From: Echinicola shivajiensis
Lineage (GTDB): Bacteria > Bacteroidota > Bacteroidia > Cytophagales > Cyclobacteriaceae
Length of the DNA: 64,000 nt
Direction: 5' to 3'
Assembly: GCF_018642165.1 (NCBI RefSeq)
Contig: NZ_JAHHZM010000003.1
Location: 1-64,000, forward strand
Of the stretch, positions 7,267 to 17,688 are shown piece after piece (the stretch's first letter is position 1; each line of letters begins with the position of its first letter). The notes beneath the pieces are model-generated. The model made no database searches, had not been told where the DNA came from, and saw only the letters and a list, made by a program, of their open reading frames with translations. The position numbers and the translations under genes were made by a program.

Positions 7267-8598
7267 CTATGAGATTTCTTTTTCCGATTGTTTTATCATG
7301 TTAGTTAGCTTTTTGACAATGTCTGGGTGCTTATCAGCTATATTGATTTCTTCTGAAATATCATTTTCCAGGTTAAATAGAGAAATTGGGAATGCGCCAT
7401 TTTCTTGATCGTTCCAGCTACTTGATTTTTCTATATGAAGTTTCCATTTGCCCAATCTGACAGCTTCAACTTTTCCATTTCTCGCATAATAATAAAATGG
7501 TCTTTCAGGAAGGTTTTGTTTTTCAGGAGCGTACAAGTATTCACTGATATCTATTCCATCCATCCTTAATCCATCAGGGATCTTAGCACCAGCGATATGG
7601 GCAAGGGTAGGGTATAGGTCCAGTGTGCTTACAAACTGTTTGCTTTCAATACCAGAAGGAATCACTGAAGGCCATGAAATGATTCCCGGAACCCGTTGAC
7701 CCCCTTCCCAAGTTTGGGCTTTTTTGCCTCTTAACGGTTTAGCTGAACCTATTTGTGGGCCATTGTCAGAAGTGAAAATAATGATGGTGTTTTCATATAT
7801 ACCTTCCGTTTTTAAGGTTTTTATGATTTCTCCCATACTCCAATCCAATTCCATAATAACATCGGCATAAATACCTTTTCCACTCTTTCCTTCAAATTCA
7901 GGGGAGGCATATAAAGGTTTATGTGGCATATTATGGGCTAAATAGATGAAAAAAGGCTCGTTCCCTCTATTTTTTATTTTTTTGATGGTTTCTTCAGTAT
8001 ATCTCTTGGTCAGGTAACGTTGGTCTGGACTGCTTTCTAATAGGGTGGTATTTCTAAAGAAGGGAAGAGGTGGAGATTGGAAATTATTTCTCTTATAGTA
8101 ATAATTATCCATGTCATTGGAATAAGGCACACCATAAAATTCATCGAATCCTTGGTTGTTGGGCATAAATTCTTCTTTATGTCCCAGATGCCACTTTCCT
8201 ATACAATATGTAGAATAGCCACTTGACTTAAGTATTTCGGCCATGGTATATTCCTCTGGCTTCAGTCCATCTTCTGAATAGGGATATAATACGGCTTCAT
8301 GTAGTTGGCTTCTTTTGGGATAGCGGCCAGTCAATAGTCCGGCTCTCGAGGGGGTACAAACTGTGGCAGGTACATAGAAATCGGTAAATTTGATTCCATT
8401 ATTGGCTAATTCATCAAAGTTTGGGGTTTCATAGCCCTCGGCTCCATAAATCCCCACATCGGCATAACCTTGATCATCAGTAAAAAAGATGATGATATTG
8501 GGAGGACTGCCTGCATATACACCTTTGTTTAAGGCTATAACGGAAAATAAGGTGATCAATAATGTGAAAAAGAATTTTAAAAGATTTGGCTTATTCAT
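7267..8598 (-). CDS. Secreted sulfatase (S1 family, formylglycine type)
   Basis: 443 residues with an N-terminal signal peptide (about residues 1-29, ending VYA). The alkaline-phosphatase-fold metal site begins with FFTDDQGYADVG (Asp41, Asp42). The formylglycine motif is C81-T-P-S-R-A-G-L-L-T-G, i.e. CxPSR with Cys, which needs an anaerobic or FGE-type maturase elsewhere in the genome. GKWHLGH and FTSDNGPQ supply further conserved active-site residues. It should hydrolyse sulfate esters of glycans in the periplasm or outside. It stands alone, divergent from the sigma factor at 8915, so its relation to the neighbouring SusCD locus is uncertain. Confidence 0.92.
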   Translation of the reverse strand: MNKPNLLKFFFTLLITLFSVIALNKGVYAGSPPNIIIFFTDDQGYADVGIYGAEGYETPNFDELANNGIKFTDFYVPATVCTPSRAGLLTGRYPKRSQLHEAVLYPYSEDGLKPEEYTMAEILKSSGYSTYCIGKWHLGHKEEFMPNNQGFDEFYGVPYSNDMDNYYYKRNNFQSPPLPFFRNTTLLESSPDQRYLTKRYTEETIKKIKNRGNEPFFIYLAHNMPHKPLYASPEFEGKSGKGIYADVIMELDWSMGEIIKTLKTEGIYENTIIIFTSDNGPQIGSAKPLRGKKAQTWEGGQRVPGIISWPSVIPSGIESKQFVSTLDLYPTLAHIAGAKIPDGLRMDGIDISEYLYAPEKQNLPERPFYYYARNGKVEAVRLGKWKLHIEKSSSWNDQENGAFPISLFNLENDISEEINIADKHPDIVKKLTNMIKQSEKEIS

Positions 8599-8914
8599 GT
8601 TAGGGTAAATTTTTGAAAAACAGAGGATAGTGAAAAAACTTAAGGTTTTTGAGGATAATGCTATTTCGAATTATAATGTTAAGTTAAATTTTGTATTAAT
8701 TACTTTCTTTTATGTTGAAATTTTAAATAAATTACATGTGAAAAAAAATAAACTGTTAAAATATATGATTAATGATTGATTATTTGTTTCATTAAAATAT
8801 TTTCAGGTTTATGCATCGGGGGATTATTAAAGAAAATATAATATATGTGTTTCATTTTTTTTTGATAATTATTACACTTTTGCAAGCGTTTTTTAAATGT
8901 TATACTAAAAGGAT
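8599..8914. other. AT-rich divergent promoter region
   Basis: 316 bases between the sulfatase and sigma genes, with long T and A runs and no coding frame. No exact TAnnTTTG box with a properly spaced TTG was found. AAAAGGA stands just before ATG 8915. Confidence 0.4.
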
Positions 8915-9499
8915 ATGTCCGAGATTTACGAAAAGAAACTCAACGAAGATACCTGCCATATAAGGGCGATAAAGGAGGGCTCTTGGGAAGCTTTTGAAAA
9001 TCTGTACAACAAGTATTGGGAGAAACTTTTCCAACTGAGTGTTTCGGCAACAGGTGATGAAGAGTTAAGTAAGGATTTTGTCCAAGAAATTTTTTTGGAT
9101 TTATGGAGCCGACGAGAAAGTCTATCCATAAAGAACCCATATTCCTACCTTTATCAAGCTACAAAGTATCGTTTTATTGAACACATCAGAAAACAAAACT
9201 TGCAAAGAAAATTTATTGATCAATTCAATGAAGCACATCATCAAAGCAATGATGTAGAAGAGAAAATTTATCTTAAGGAACTTCATCACCAAATTGACCA
9301 TAGATTAACAGAGCTGCCCTCCAGATGTAGGGAGATTTTTACCTTAAGTAGGTATCAGCATTTGTCCAATCAAGAAATCGCCAATCAATTAGGGATTTCA
9401 AAAAGTACAGTTGAAAACCAGCTTAACAAAGCTTTAAACCATCTTAGAAAGTCATCAGATCTTGGTGTTGCTATGATGTTTGTTTTGGGAATATTCTAA
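8915..9499 (+). CDS. ECF RNA polymerase sigma factor, FecI/SusCD-associated type
   Basis: 194 residues. Region 2 begins at GSWEAFENLYNKYWEKLFQL and continues with DFVQEIFLDLWSRRESL; region 4 is ELPSRCREIFTLSRYQHLSN followed by QEIANQLGISKSTVENQL. The C-terminal tail AMMFVLGIF is typical of this Bacteroidota sigma family. It is followed after 116 bases by an FecR anti-sigma and then by an STN-containing SusC, so it should drive that locus when the receptor senses its ligand. Confidence 0.92.
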   Translation: MSEIYEKKLNEDTCHIRAIKEGSWEAFENLYNKYWEKLFQLSVSATGDEELSKDFVQEIFLDLWSRRESLSIKNPYSYLYQATKYRFIEHIRKQNLQRKFIDQFNEAHHQSNDVEEKIYLKELHHQIDHRLTELPSRCREIFTLSRYQHLSNQEIANQLGISKSTVENQLNKALNHLRKSSDLGVAMMFVLGIF

Positions 9500-9615
9500 A
9501 CTGTAGTGTTAAGTGTAAGTTTTTTTTATTAACTAATTATTAATATTCTGATTTTTTTGCTTTTAGCGTAGGTGTAAGTGCCCCCTTCTTCTACTATAGA
9601 TCAAATGACACGCGA

Positions 9616-10578
9616 ATGATGAGCGAAAAAGAATTTGATCGGCTCCTGAAGAAATATCTTGAAGGAAATACTTCTAGGGAAGAAAACCAGGTAATTGATA
9701 AATGGTTTGAGAAACTAAGTCAGTCGAAACAGCAATTGTATAAGGAAGACTTAGATGATGTAAGGGAAGAGATACTTAAACGTATCAAAGAGAAGGCACT
9801 TAGTGCTGAGGTCTCAAAGCCAAAATCTAGATCTACCTATATGGTGGCATGGAAATTTGCAGCAGCTGTTACTGTTTTGTTACTGGCTGGATATTGGATT
9901 TTCTCTACTGTTTTATTTAACCCTGAGAAGAATTGGGTAACTCGGAAAACTGCCACAGGCGAGATTTTGGACTTTACCTTGGATGATGGCAGTAAAGTTT
10001 TTTTGAATGCCCTTTCAAGTATTTCTTATCCCGAACATTTTGGCCAATCCAGCAGAGAAGTCAAGACTACCGGAGAAGTTTATTTTGAAGTGGCTAAAGA
10101 TCCCCAAAGACCTTTTAAAGTTTTAGGTAAGGATTTAAATACTACGGTATTAGGGACTTCCTTTAATGTTAATGCTTATGAGGATGAAGTTCCCAAGGTG
10201 AGTGTTCTTGAGGGAAAAGTTCTTGTGGAAACAATTTCAAACCAACAGCAGGTTTCATTGATCGCAAATCAAGAAGCAGTACTCAATCCCAATAAATCAT
10301 TGACGAAACAAGCAGTTGATATGGACAAGGTATTGGCATGGAAGAGGGGGCTTTTTTATCTAAACAATATATCCTTAGGGGAGGTGGGACGAATAATTGA
10401 GAGAAATTATGATATCCAAATCATTTTTGAAGACAAAGCAACTGCTAATCAGACCATTTCAGGGAAATTCAAGAAAGACAGCTTGTCAAATCTTTTGAAC
10501 CAAATACAGTTTATAAAAAATATCCAATGGAAACGAATCTCAAATGATACTATAAAAATAACCTCAAACCCAAATTAA
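9616..10578 (+). CDS. FecR-family anti-sigma factor
   Basis: 320 residues. A cytoplasmic N-terminal part (residues 1-75) binds the sigma factor; one membrane helix follows at about 76-95 (WKFAAAVTVLLLAGYWIF); then the periplasmic FecR domain (DFTLDDGSKVFLNALSSISY, TTGEVYFEVAKDPQRPF, VLGTSFNVNAY) and a C-terminal DUF4974 secretin-like domain (LYLNNISLGEVGRIIE-type segment near residue 248). It should receive a signal from the STN domain of the SusC protein encoded next. ATG 9616 and 9619 are both possible starts. Confidence 0.92.
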   Translation: MMSEKEFDRLLKKYLEGNTSREENQVIDKWFEKLSQSKQQLYKEDLDDVREEILKRIKEKALSAEVSKPKSRSTYMVAWKFAAAVTVLLLAGYWIFSTVLFNPEKNWVTRKTATGEILDFTLDDGSKVFLNALSSISYPEHFGQSSREVKTTGEVYFEVAKDPQRPFKVLGKDLNTTVLGTSFNVNAYEDEVPKVSVLEGKVLVETISNQQQVSLIANQEAVLNPNKSLTKQAVDMDKVLAWKRGLFYLNNISLGEVGRIIERNYDIQIIFEDKATANQTISGKFKKDSLSNLLNQIQFIKNIQWKRISNDTIKITSNPN

Positions 10579-10738
10579 AATGCCTATGAAGAAATCCCAA
10601 CTAGAGACTATTCTATACTAAGATCCATAACAAAAAGTGGCAAGCCAAAAGTCGGAGATTGGCCTACCACTGCTAATTAAGAATTTTAAGTATCGACAAA
10701 TGAAATCATTAAAATTAACTTAACTAACCTTTGAATTT

Positions 10739-13700
10739 ATGTTTAATACCATTACAAAACAATTGCTGCGTAAAACAAAGCTGTTTTCCCTGGTCTTGGG
10801 ATTACAGTTGTTGAGTACGCAGATATCTTTTGGAGTAATTGCGCAAGGTCAAAACCCTGAAGAAATCAATATAGAATTTGAGGCAGTAAATGCCAGTTTG
10901 AAGTCAGTTTTTGAACAAGTAGAATCGATGACTGATTTTGTGTTCCTTTATGATGAAACCATAATTAATAGTGATTTAAAGTTTAGTTTGGCCAAGCGAA
11001 AGCTTTCCGTAGCTGCACTTTTAGACAAATTATCGACAACACACCCATTGAAGTTTCAGCAGCTTAACAATAGTATTTCAGTGAAGCTAGAAGAGAGAAC
11101 TGCTGGACCATTGGATAAGATTAAAATTACTGGTACCATTCGAGATCAAGGTGGTCAACCTCTACCAGGGGCTACTGTCTTGGTCAAAGGTACCAACCTG
11201 GGCACAGTGGCAGATCTTGACGGAAAATTTACTATCACTACTGATACAGATGCTGTTTTAATATTCAGCATGCTTGGATTTAAAGACCAAGAAATCAGTG
11301 TAAATAACCGCTCAAACATTAATATGGTGCTTCAAGAAGAAAGTGCTGCTTTGGATGAAGTAGTAGTTTTTGGATATAGTGCTGTAGAAAAGAAACACGT
11401 GGCGTCCGCAGTTTCTGATATGGACATGGAAAGGGCTGTTAACCGCCCTCTTGGAAAACTACAAGAAGCTTTTAGTGGAACGATTCCCGGAGTAACCATG
11501 ATGCAAGCTTCCAATATTCCAGGAGGAACACCTGGTAGCATCAATATTCGCGGAATTGCCACTTTACAAAGTGCTTCTCCATTGGTTATAGTAGATGGTA
11601 TGGAGCAAAGTTTAACAGATCTTGACCCCAATCAAATCAAAAGTATCAGTGTCCTAAAAGATGCTGCTTCAGCTTCCATGTATGGTTCTAGAGGTGCCAA
11701 TGGGGTAATCATCATTGAAACTAAAAGAGGTACTACAGGTAAGTTCAAGGTAGATATGCATGCTTGGACAGCTATTAACGATCCGATTATGATGCCTGAC
11801 TTTGTGAATTCAGCGGATTATATGAGGCTTAATAATGAGGCCAAGTCTATTCAGGGACAGAGCTTACTTTACACTGATGAAGATATAGCTTTAAGCGAAC
11901 AGGGTGAATTGCCCAATACCAATTGGGTAGAGGAAATTATGGAAAGAAGAGCACATTCCTATAATATTGCTTCCAATATCTCAGGTGGTGGCGGTGTAGG
12001 TACTTTCAATCTAATGTTGGCTTACTTAAAGGAAAACGGCCTTAATATCAATGAAGGTAGTGAAAGATTCACTGCCCGTTTCAATACCAATATCAATATC
12101 AATGATAAATTCGTCCTTTTGGCTGATTTCTATGCGAAAAGGTTACAGGTTGATAGACTTTATGCCAATACTGATGGACATGGTCTATATACTGATGCAT
12201 GGAGAATGAATCCTACACAAGCAGTGTTTTATGATTCCGATCTTCCTGAACATTATGCCTTATATGATGATAGAAATCCAGTGGCCAGTATTCACCATGG
12301 AGGGCTTTATAATAATCTCTATGATAATAGCACAATCAATCTGAGACCAAAGTATCATATCAATGATAACTTACACATTAGTGGAAATGTATCCTATATG
12401 ATCAATAAGTCAGCTAATAAGTACAAAAGAGAGACCTTTAAGTTTTATGATGAAGAAGGTAGACCGACCACTACTTGGGCGAATGCTGTGGGTGCTTCTC
12501 AAGGTGTAAGTGTCAGTCAGTTTACTGCAAGAGGTAATATCAACTATGAGAGCAAGCTAAGAAAGGAAAAAGACAAAATCTATTTGATCGCAGGTTCAGA
12601 GATCATGAACCATGTTTATACGGACTACAGAGAGATTGCCAAGGCTTCTTTTTATACCAAAATGAACTATTCTTTTGATGAGCGCTACTTATTGGAAGTG
12701 ACGGCAAGAAGGGATGGTAGTTCTAAGTTTGCACCAGGGTATCGTTGGGGATTCTTCCCTTCTGCAGCAGTTGCCTGGAATATGCATAATGAAAGCTTCT
12801 TTAGAGATTTGAATGAAAGGGGCATTATCAATAATATCAAATTTAGATTCTCTTACGGTAAAGTTGGTAACGAAAATGTCGCCCCTTACTTATGGCAGGA
12901 AGATGTAAATAACTGGGGATGGACCATGAGAGTACCTAACCCTAGTTTTACCTGGGAAAACCAGACGCAAAGTAATATTGGATTGGATGTGAGCCTATTA
13001 AAAAACAGACTTTCTTTTACAGGAGAAATTTATAAGAAGCACTCAACAGACCTTGTGTATGGAGACTTCCCTGTACCTCCTCTAACTGGTTCTTACTATT
13101 TAGAAACATCTGTTAACATCGGTGAAGTAGAAAACAAAGGTTGGGAAGTATCCGCAAACTGGAGTGATAATATTGGTGATTTTCAGTATAGTATTGGAGG
13201 TATGTTGTTTGACAATAAAAACAAAGTGCTTAAAGCAGGTTATAATGCATCGGATACCTTAGTTTTCAAAGGTAATATTGATAAAATATGGTATAACGGA
13301 AGTGCCATAAACAATTATTATGGATATGAAAGCAATGGTTACTTCCAGTCGGAAAATGATGTAAACTCTACTGAAGCCAAACTGCCCAATACGCTTCCAG
13401 GAGACATTCGTTATATAGACCAAAACAATGACGGTATCATCAATGAGAAGGACAGGGTATATCTAGGTGATCCCTTTCCTCACATGAATTACTCTGTAAA
13501 TATGAATTTAAGATATAAAAATTGGGACTTTAGTTTCTTGGGACAAGGAGTTGGTGAAAGACTGGGAAGAGTAAATGGTCTTGAGGGATACCCTGTGATC
13601 ATGGATGGCAATACCAATGCCCTTGGTACCCCAAGACAATACTATATGGACAATAGATGGACTCCTGAGACGCCTAATAGTAGATTCCCTAGAGTATGGA

Positions 13701-13957
13701 CCGGAACTAGCCCTAATGCCAATTTAAGTGATATTTGGTTAAGTGATGCTTCCTATTTCAGGATCAAAACCTTACAATTAGGCTACACCATTCCTAAACC
13801 AATCAAGGGCGTTAATAACTTGCGCATGTATATCAATGCCCAAGATGCTTTTACTTTTACCAATTGGGAAGGGTTAGAGCCTGAAGATAATGGAGGAAAT
13901 GGAAGCTATCCAAGAATGGCTACTTATAGTCTTGGAGTGAAATTCACGATACTTTAA
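10739..13957 (+). CDS. SusC/RagA-family TonB-dependent transporter with STN domain
   Basis: 1072 residues. Signal peptide about 1-37; STN signalling domain about 45-115 (NIEFEAVNASLKSVFEQV); carboxypeptidase-regulatory-like domain about 128-210 (PLPGATVLVKGTNLGTVADL); TonB box region ALDEVVVFGYS; plug with INIRGIATLQSASPLVIVDG; then the 22-stranded barrel ending GVKFTIL. It imports a nutrient across the outer membrane with its SusD lipoprotein, 14 bases downstream. The STN domain and the adjacent sigma/FecR pair show that it also signals substrate presence. The cargo genes downstream suggest a phosphodiester-containing substrate. Confidence 0.93.
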   Translation: MFNTITKQLLRKTKLFSLVLGLQLLSTQISFGVIAQGQNPEEINIEFEAVNASLKSVFEQVESMTDFVFLYDETIINSDLKFSLAKRKLSVAALLDKLSTTHPLKFQQLNNSISVKLEERTAGPLDKIKITGTIRDQGGQPLPGATVLVKGTNLGTVADLDGKFTITTDTDAVLIFSMLGFKDQEISVNNRSNINMVLQEESAALDEVVVFGYSAVEKKHVASAVSDMDMERAVNRPLGKLQEAFSGTIPGVTMMQASNIPGGTPGSINIRGIATLQSASPLVIVDGMEQSLTDLDPNQIKSISVLKDAASASMYGSRGANGVIIIETKRGTTGKFKVDMHAWTAINDPIMMPDFVNSADYMRLNNEAKSIQGQSLLYTDEDIALSEQGELPNTNWVEEIMERRAHSYNIASNISGGGGVGTFNLMLAYLKENGLNINEGSERFTARFNTNININDKFVLLADFYAKRLQVDRLYANTDGHGLYTDAWRMNPTQAVFYDSDLPEHYALYDDRNPVASIHHGGLYNNLYDNSTINLRPKYHINDNLHISGNVSYMINKSANKYKRETFKFYDEEGRPTTTWANAVGASQGVSVSQFTARGNINYESKLRKEKDKIYLIAGSEIMNHVYTDYREIAKASFYTKMNYSFDERYLLEVTARRDGSSKFAPGYRWGFFPSAAVAWNMHNESFFRDLNERGIINNIKFRFSYGKVGNENVAPYLWQEDVNNWGWTMRVPNPSFTWENQTQSNIGLDVSLLKNRLSFTGEIYKKHSTDLVYGDFPVPPLTGSYYLETSVNIGEVENKGWEVSANWSDNIGDFQYSIGGMLFDNKNKVLKAGYNASDTLVFKGNIDKIWYNGSAINNYYGYESNGYFQSENDVNSTEAKLPNTLPGDIRYIDQNNDGIINEKDRVYLGDPFPHMNYSVNMNLRYKNWDFSFLGQGVGERLGRVNGLEGYPVIMDGNTNALGTPRQYYMDNRWTPETPNSRFPRVWTGTSPNANLSDIWLSDASYFRIKTLQLGYTIPKPIKGVNNLRMYINAQDAFTFTNWEGLEPEDNGGNGSYPRMATYSLGVKFTIL

Positions 13958-13971
13958 ACTAATTGTCAGCA

Positions 13972-15570
13972 ATGAAAAAACTAACCATAATATTGATTTT
14001 AGCCTGTATGTCATTGACAGGCTGCGAGAACTTCTTGGATAAAACGGACCCTACAGCCACTTCATTTGATGAATTTTACAATGATGAAGACGATTTGCGC
14101 CGGGTAGTTTACAGTAGTTACAGGGATGTTTTTACACATAATAGTGATCGCAGGCTCATGTTATATATGCAGGATGGAAGATCAGATAATGCCTATGCAC
14201 GTCTAAGCGGTGATCATCATCAGGTCATTGCCAATGGTAATCTAAATGCCAATTCTAGTGCCATGGAATATTATTATAGTTTACATATGAAGCATTTGGG
14301 AAGGTTAAATACTTTCATTGATAAAGTAGATGTCCCTTATGTAGAAGATGAAGAAGTAAGAGACAGGTATTCAAATATTCTTCAAGGAATCCGTGTTTGG
14401 CATTATTTCATATTGACCTCGAGATGGGGTGATGTGCCTTTTGTTCTTGAACCTGCTGATCTTGATGAAGCCAGACAGCCTGTGACTCCCAAAGAAGAAG
14501 TATTGGACATCATCTTTCCTCTAGGGGAAGAAATCGCCAATAAGCTTCCTGTGGGAACTTATTCTTCCAACAAATACATGTTGAACCAACTTTCTATGAA
14601 AGCTATCATTATGCGCTATGCTTTGTATTTTGAGCGATACGAATTAGCTGCAAGATTGGCTGAGGAAATCATGGATAGCAAAGAATATTCCTTGCATCCT
14701 GAATATGGTGAATTGTTCCAGTATGAAGCCTCAGATAAAAATAATGAGGTGATCCTTCATCAAAATAGAGAAAGTTTTAGTGGCAGCACCTATGCATTCC
14801 CACATTTAGGCCCCCATTTTAGAACAGGATACGGTCAATCCTATATTGTGCCCCTAAAATCATTGGTAGATAGCTACTGGACTTTACAAGGTCGTGCCAT
14901 TGATAATTGCCCTTATTATACAAAAGAGGAATACGAACTTGATCCCAATTTGAACAGGGATCCAAGATATGAATTCAGTATTATGGGCCATGGTGACGAC
15001 TTTTACGGGGAGACAATTGATGTTTACAATTCTGAATCTACCATGTTTTATGAAAAGACCCGTGCCGGTGGTTCTGGATATTGGTTCCGTAAGTTCGTTT
15101 CCGATGATGATGCCTTCAAAAATGGTAGCAATATGGAGTTCCCTCTTTTGAGATATGCAGAAGTATTATTAACCTATGCAGAAGCTAAGATCATGATGAA
15201 TGATGTGGACGCATTGGCCAAGGAATGCATCAATCAGTTGAGAGAGCGTGCCGGTCTGGACATGTCTGAAGCTGATGTTACGCTTCCTGAATATAGTGCG
15301 TTTGGCCAAAATGAATGGGTTGAACTGATCAGAAACGAAAGAAGAGTTGAGTTGGCCGCTGAAGGTCGTAGATATGATGATATTATTCGTTGGAAAATTG
15401 CTGAGGATGTTTTGAATCAACCAGCATTGGGACATACCAGAAAAGTAGATGGACAGTTGGTCTCGCTAAAAATCGAAGACAGATCTTTTGCACAACATCA
15501 ATACTTATGGCCATACCATGAAAGCAGTTTAAAAGTCAACCCTGGATTGAAACAAAATCCTGGTTATTAA
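13972..15570 (+). CDS. SusD/RagB-family substrate-binding lipoprotein
   Basis: 532 residues. ATG 13972 gives a lipoprotein signal MKKLTIILILACMSLTGC with lipid-modified Cys19; an in-frame TTG at 13963 is unlikely. After it comes the standard ENFLDKTDPTATSFDEFYND start, four TPR-like helices, and the conserved C-terminal core LLRYAEVLLTYAEAKIM, then LIRNERRVELAAEGRRYDDI and LKVNPGLKQNPGY. It is the surface lid and ligand-binder of the preceding SusC. Confidence 0.93.
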   Translation: MKKLTIILILACMSLTGCENFLDKTDPTATSFDEFYNDEDDLRRVVYSSYRDVFTHNSDRRLMLYMQDGRSDNAYARLSGDHHQVIANGNLNANSSAMEYYYSLHMKHLGRLNTFIDKVDVPYVEDEEVRDRYSNILQGIRVWHYFILTSRWGDVPFVLEPADLDEARQPVTPKEEVLDIIFPLGEEIANKLPVGTYSSNKYMLNQLSMKAIIMRYALYFERYELAARLAEEIMDSKEYSLHPEYGELFQYEASDKNNEVILHQNRESFSGSTYAFPHLGPHFRTGYGQSYIVPLKSLVDSYWTLQGRAIDNCPYYTKEEYELDPNLNRDPRYEFSIMGHGDDFYGETIDVYNSESTMFYEKTRAGGSGYWFRKFVSDDDAFKNGSNMEFPLLRYAEVLLTYAEAKIMMNDVDALAKECINQLRERAGLDMSEADVTLPEYSAFGQNEWVELIRNERRVELAAEGRRYDDIIRWKIAEDVLNQPALGHTRKVDGQLVSLKIEDRSFAQHQYLWPYHESSLKVNPGLKQNPGY

Positions 15571-15597
15571 TTTTACTTGTTTTGTATAATTGAATCT

Positions 15598-15632
15598 GGG
15601 CCCAAATAGTAATGCTTTTTGGGCCCTTTTTT
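15598..15632 (+). terminator. Intrinsic terminator after the first SusD
   Basis: GGGCCCAAA (15598-15606) pairs with TTTGGGCCC (15618-15626), followed by six T residues. It may terminate part of the SusCD transcript before the phosphodiesterase genes. Confidence 0.85.
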
Positions 15633-15724
15633 AAAATCAGTTATATGATTCTTTTCAAGGATTTTTTACTTCAAATTCTCGCTACTATTATCTCAATCAA
15701 TAGATAGAAAATCATCAAACTTAC

Positions 15725-16645
15725 ATGAGACGACCACAACTAATTTTGTTTGTGACACTGGTATTTGGTTTGCATCCTTTATTGGCACGACAAGAAACAC
15801 ATGGCCCACAGCCTCAAAACCCCAAAGTAGAAGGGCATAGGGGAGCTGCAGGATTGATGCCCCAAAACACCTTGGAGGCGATGATTGAAGCTGTCAAATT
15901 AGGTGTAAACACTTTGGAGTTCGATCTTCAAATATCAAAGGACAGAAAGGTCATCTTAGCGCATGATGCCCATATTAATCCAAAATATACCTTAAGTACT
16001 CAAGGGGGAGAAATACCGGAAGAAGAGGCCAAAAGGTTAATTTTCTGCAAAATGAATTACGCTGAGATAAAGGAATATGATATCGGCAGCAAGTACCATG
16101 ATAGGTTTCCAGATAAAAAAAGGTTTAAAGCAAGCATTCCACTGGCCTCTGATGTGATTGATTCAGTGGAGAATTTTATCCAACACAACAGTTTGGAACC
16201 TATATGCTACAATATCGAAATAAAATCAAGCAAGCTAAAAGAGGAAAATGGACTCGTTTATCCATATGAGGAATATGCGGACAAGGTGATGGAGATTTTA
16301 TTAAGCAAAAACTTGAACGATCGCTTGGTAATCCAGTCTGCAGACCCCAGGTGCCTAAACTATCTTCATAAGAAATATCCTAATGTGAGATTGTCATATT
16401 TGGCTGTTTATAAGAAGGATTTTGAAACCTATATGTCCAAGCTGAATTTTGTGCCTGAAGTGTATAGTCCCTTGTACACGATGGTAGATGAAGCATTATT
16501 AAAAAAATGCAAAAGTGCAGGAATGAAGCTGATAACTTGGACAGTAGATGAAGAAGCTGATATCGTCAAAATGATTGAATTGGGAGTGGACGGGATTATC
16601 AGTAACTACCCGAATAGGGTTCTTGAACAACTGGCCAATAAATAA
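15725..16645 (+). CDS. Secreted glycerophosphodiester phosphodiesterase
   Basis: 306 residues with a signal peptide (about 1-21, ending LLA). The GDPD-family active site is visible: EGHRGAAGLMPQNTLEA (catalytic His and Arg near residues 39-40), NTLEFDLQISKDRKVILAHD (Glu, Asp, His), and NIEIKS; the barrel closes with ITWTVDEEADIVKMIELGVD and GIISNYP. The enzyme cleaves glycerophosphodiesters to glycerol-3-phosphate and an alcohol. It is exported and lies behind SusCD with two EEP enzymes, so it probably prepares or finishes degradation of an imported phospholipid-derived or teichoic-like compound. Confidence 0.9.
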   Translation: MRRPQLILFVTLVFGLHPLLARQETHGPQPQNPKVEGHRGAAGLMPQNTLEAMIEAVKLGVNTLEFDLQISKDRKVILAHDAHINPKYTLSTQGGEIPEEEAKRLIFCKMNYAEIKEYDIGSKYHDRFPDKKRFKASIPLASDVIDSVENFIQHNSLEPICYNIEIKSSKLKEENGLVYPYEEYADKVMEILLSKNLNDRLVIQSADPRCLNYLHKKYPNVRLSYLAVYKKDFETYMSKLNFVPEVYSPLYTMVDEALLKKCKSAGMKLITWTVDEEADIVKMIELGVDGIISNYPNRVLEQLANK

Positions 16646-16773
16646 AAGTAGATTAATTGGCTTGGGCCATTTAAATGTCTTTGAAAGTTTCAAATAGCTT
16701 GTTTTGACTCAATATTAGAAGCTTTCCATAGACGACTAATTCTTTTTATATAACTAAATAACCCATAAGAAAA

Positions 16774-17604
16774 ATGAAATTCATTTATATCCTATTATCT
16801 ATCTGGTTGGGGTTAATTTCCTGTAAAGATGGTGAGCAGCCTACACCAGAAATAGAAAAACCAAAAAGCAAAAAAGAAATCACCGTATTGTCCTATAATA
16901 TCCACCATTCCAATCCTCCATCCAAGCCTGACTTTATTGATCTCGATGCTGTAGCAAAGGTAATCATAGAGAGTAATGCTGACATTGTGGGTTTGCAAGA
17001 AGTCGATGTTTATACCGAAAGGTCAGGGTCGGATTTACATATGGCCGAAAAACTCGCTGAATTGACCGGCTATGATTATTTTTATTTCTCAAAAGGTATT
17101 GACTATAGGGGAGGAGAATATGGAACAGCTATCTTATCCAAGTATCCTTTATCAAATGAAAAGACGATCAAGCTACCTAAAGAAGAAGGTACTGAACAGC
17201 GTACCCTTTCTTTGGTTACGGTAAGTCTTACTGAAGAATCAAAGATTTACTTTGGAAATACCCATATGGATTTTACCAGTGAATCCAATGGCCTAGCGCA
17301 AGCAAAATTTATTACCAAGTATTTTGATGAATCTACGGATAATGAAATTCCCGCAATTGTAGTAGGTGATTTTAATGCCGTTCCCAGCAGCCCAGCCATC
17401 CTTCATTTTGATAGATATTTTGAGCGGACTTGTAAATCAGGTTGTGCCAATACGGCTTCTACCAATAACCCAAGAAAAATCATTGACTATATTATCTATA
17501 AATCCTCAAAGGATTTTGAAGTTGAATCTCATCAGGTGGTCAATGAGACTTATGCCTCAGATCATTTCCCTGTTTTGGCAAAATTGATTCTAAAGGAATT
17601 ATAA
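16774..17604 (+). CDS. EEP-family phosphodiesterase/nuclease lipoprotein
   Basis: 276 residues with a lipoprotein signal (cleavage before Cys17 in LGLISCKDG). The endonuclease/exonuclease/phosphatase fold shows all expected motifs: VLSYNIHHSN (Asn), DIVGLQEVDVYT (Glu), FGNTHMD (His), AIVVGDFNAVP (Asp-Asn), and ASDHFPVLAKL (Asp-His) at the end. The family includes DNases, sphingomyelinases and inositol-phosphate phosphatases; the length and INxxDYI-like segment IDYIIYKS do not decide among them. Second of three exported phosphoester enzymes following SusCD. Confidence 0.88.
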   Translation: MKFIYILLSIWLGLISCKDGEQPTPEIEKPKSKKEITVLSYNIHHSNPPSKPDFIDLDAVAKVIIESNADIVGLQEVDVYTERSGSDLHMAEKLAELTGYDYFYFSKGIDYRGGEYGTAILSKYPLSNEKTIKLPKEEGTEQRTLSLVTVSLTEESKIYFGNTHMDFTSESNGLAQAKFITKYFDESTDNEIPAIVVGDFNAVPSSPAILHFDRYFERTCKSGCANTASTNNPRKIIDYIIYKSSKDFEVESHQVVNETYASDHFPVLAKLILKEL

Positions 17605-17688
17605 GACTATGATCTTAGGTTAATTATAGCCAAGTTTTATTAGCCCAATAATTCCAATAGATCTCCATTTATCCAATTTTCACGGTCA

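Noticed and set aside
9570-9590. TAGGTGTAAG near 9570 resembling TAGGTGTAGGTGTAAG at 18690
   Set aside because: The match is too short and one copy is part of a terminator stem; not convincing as a repeat family.
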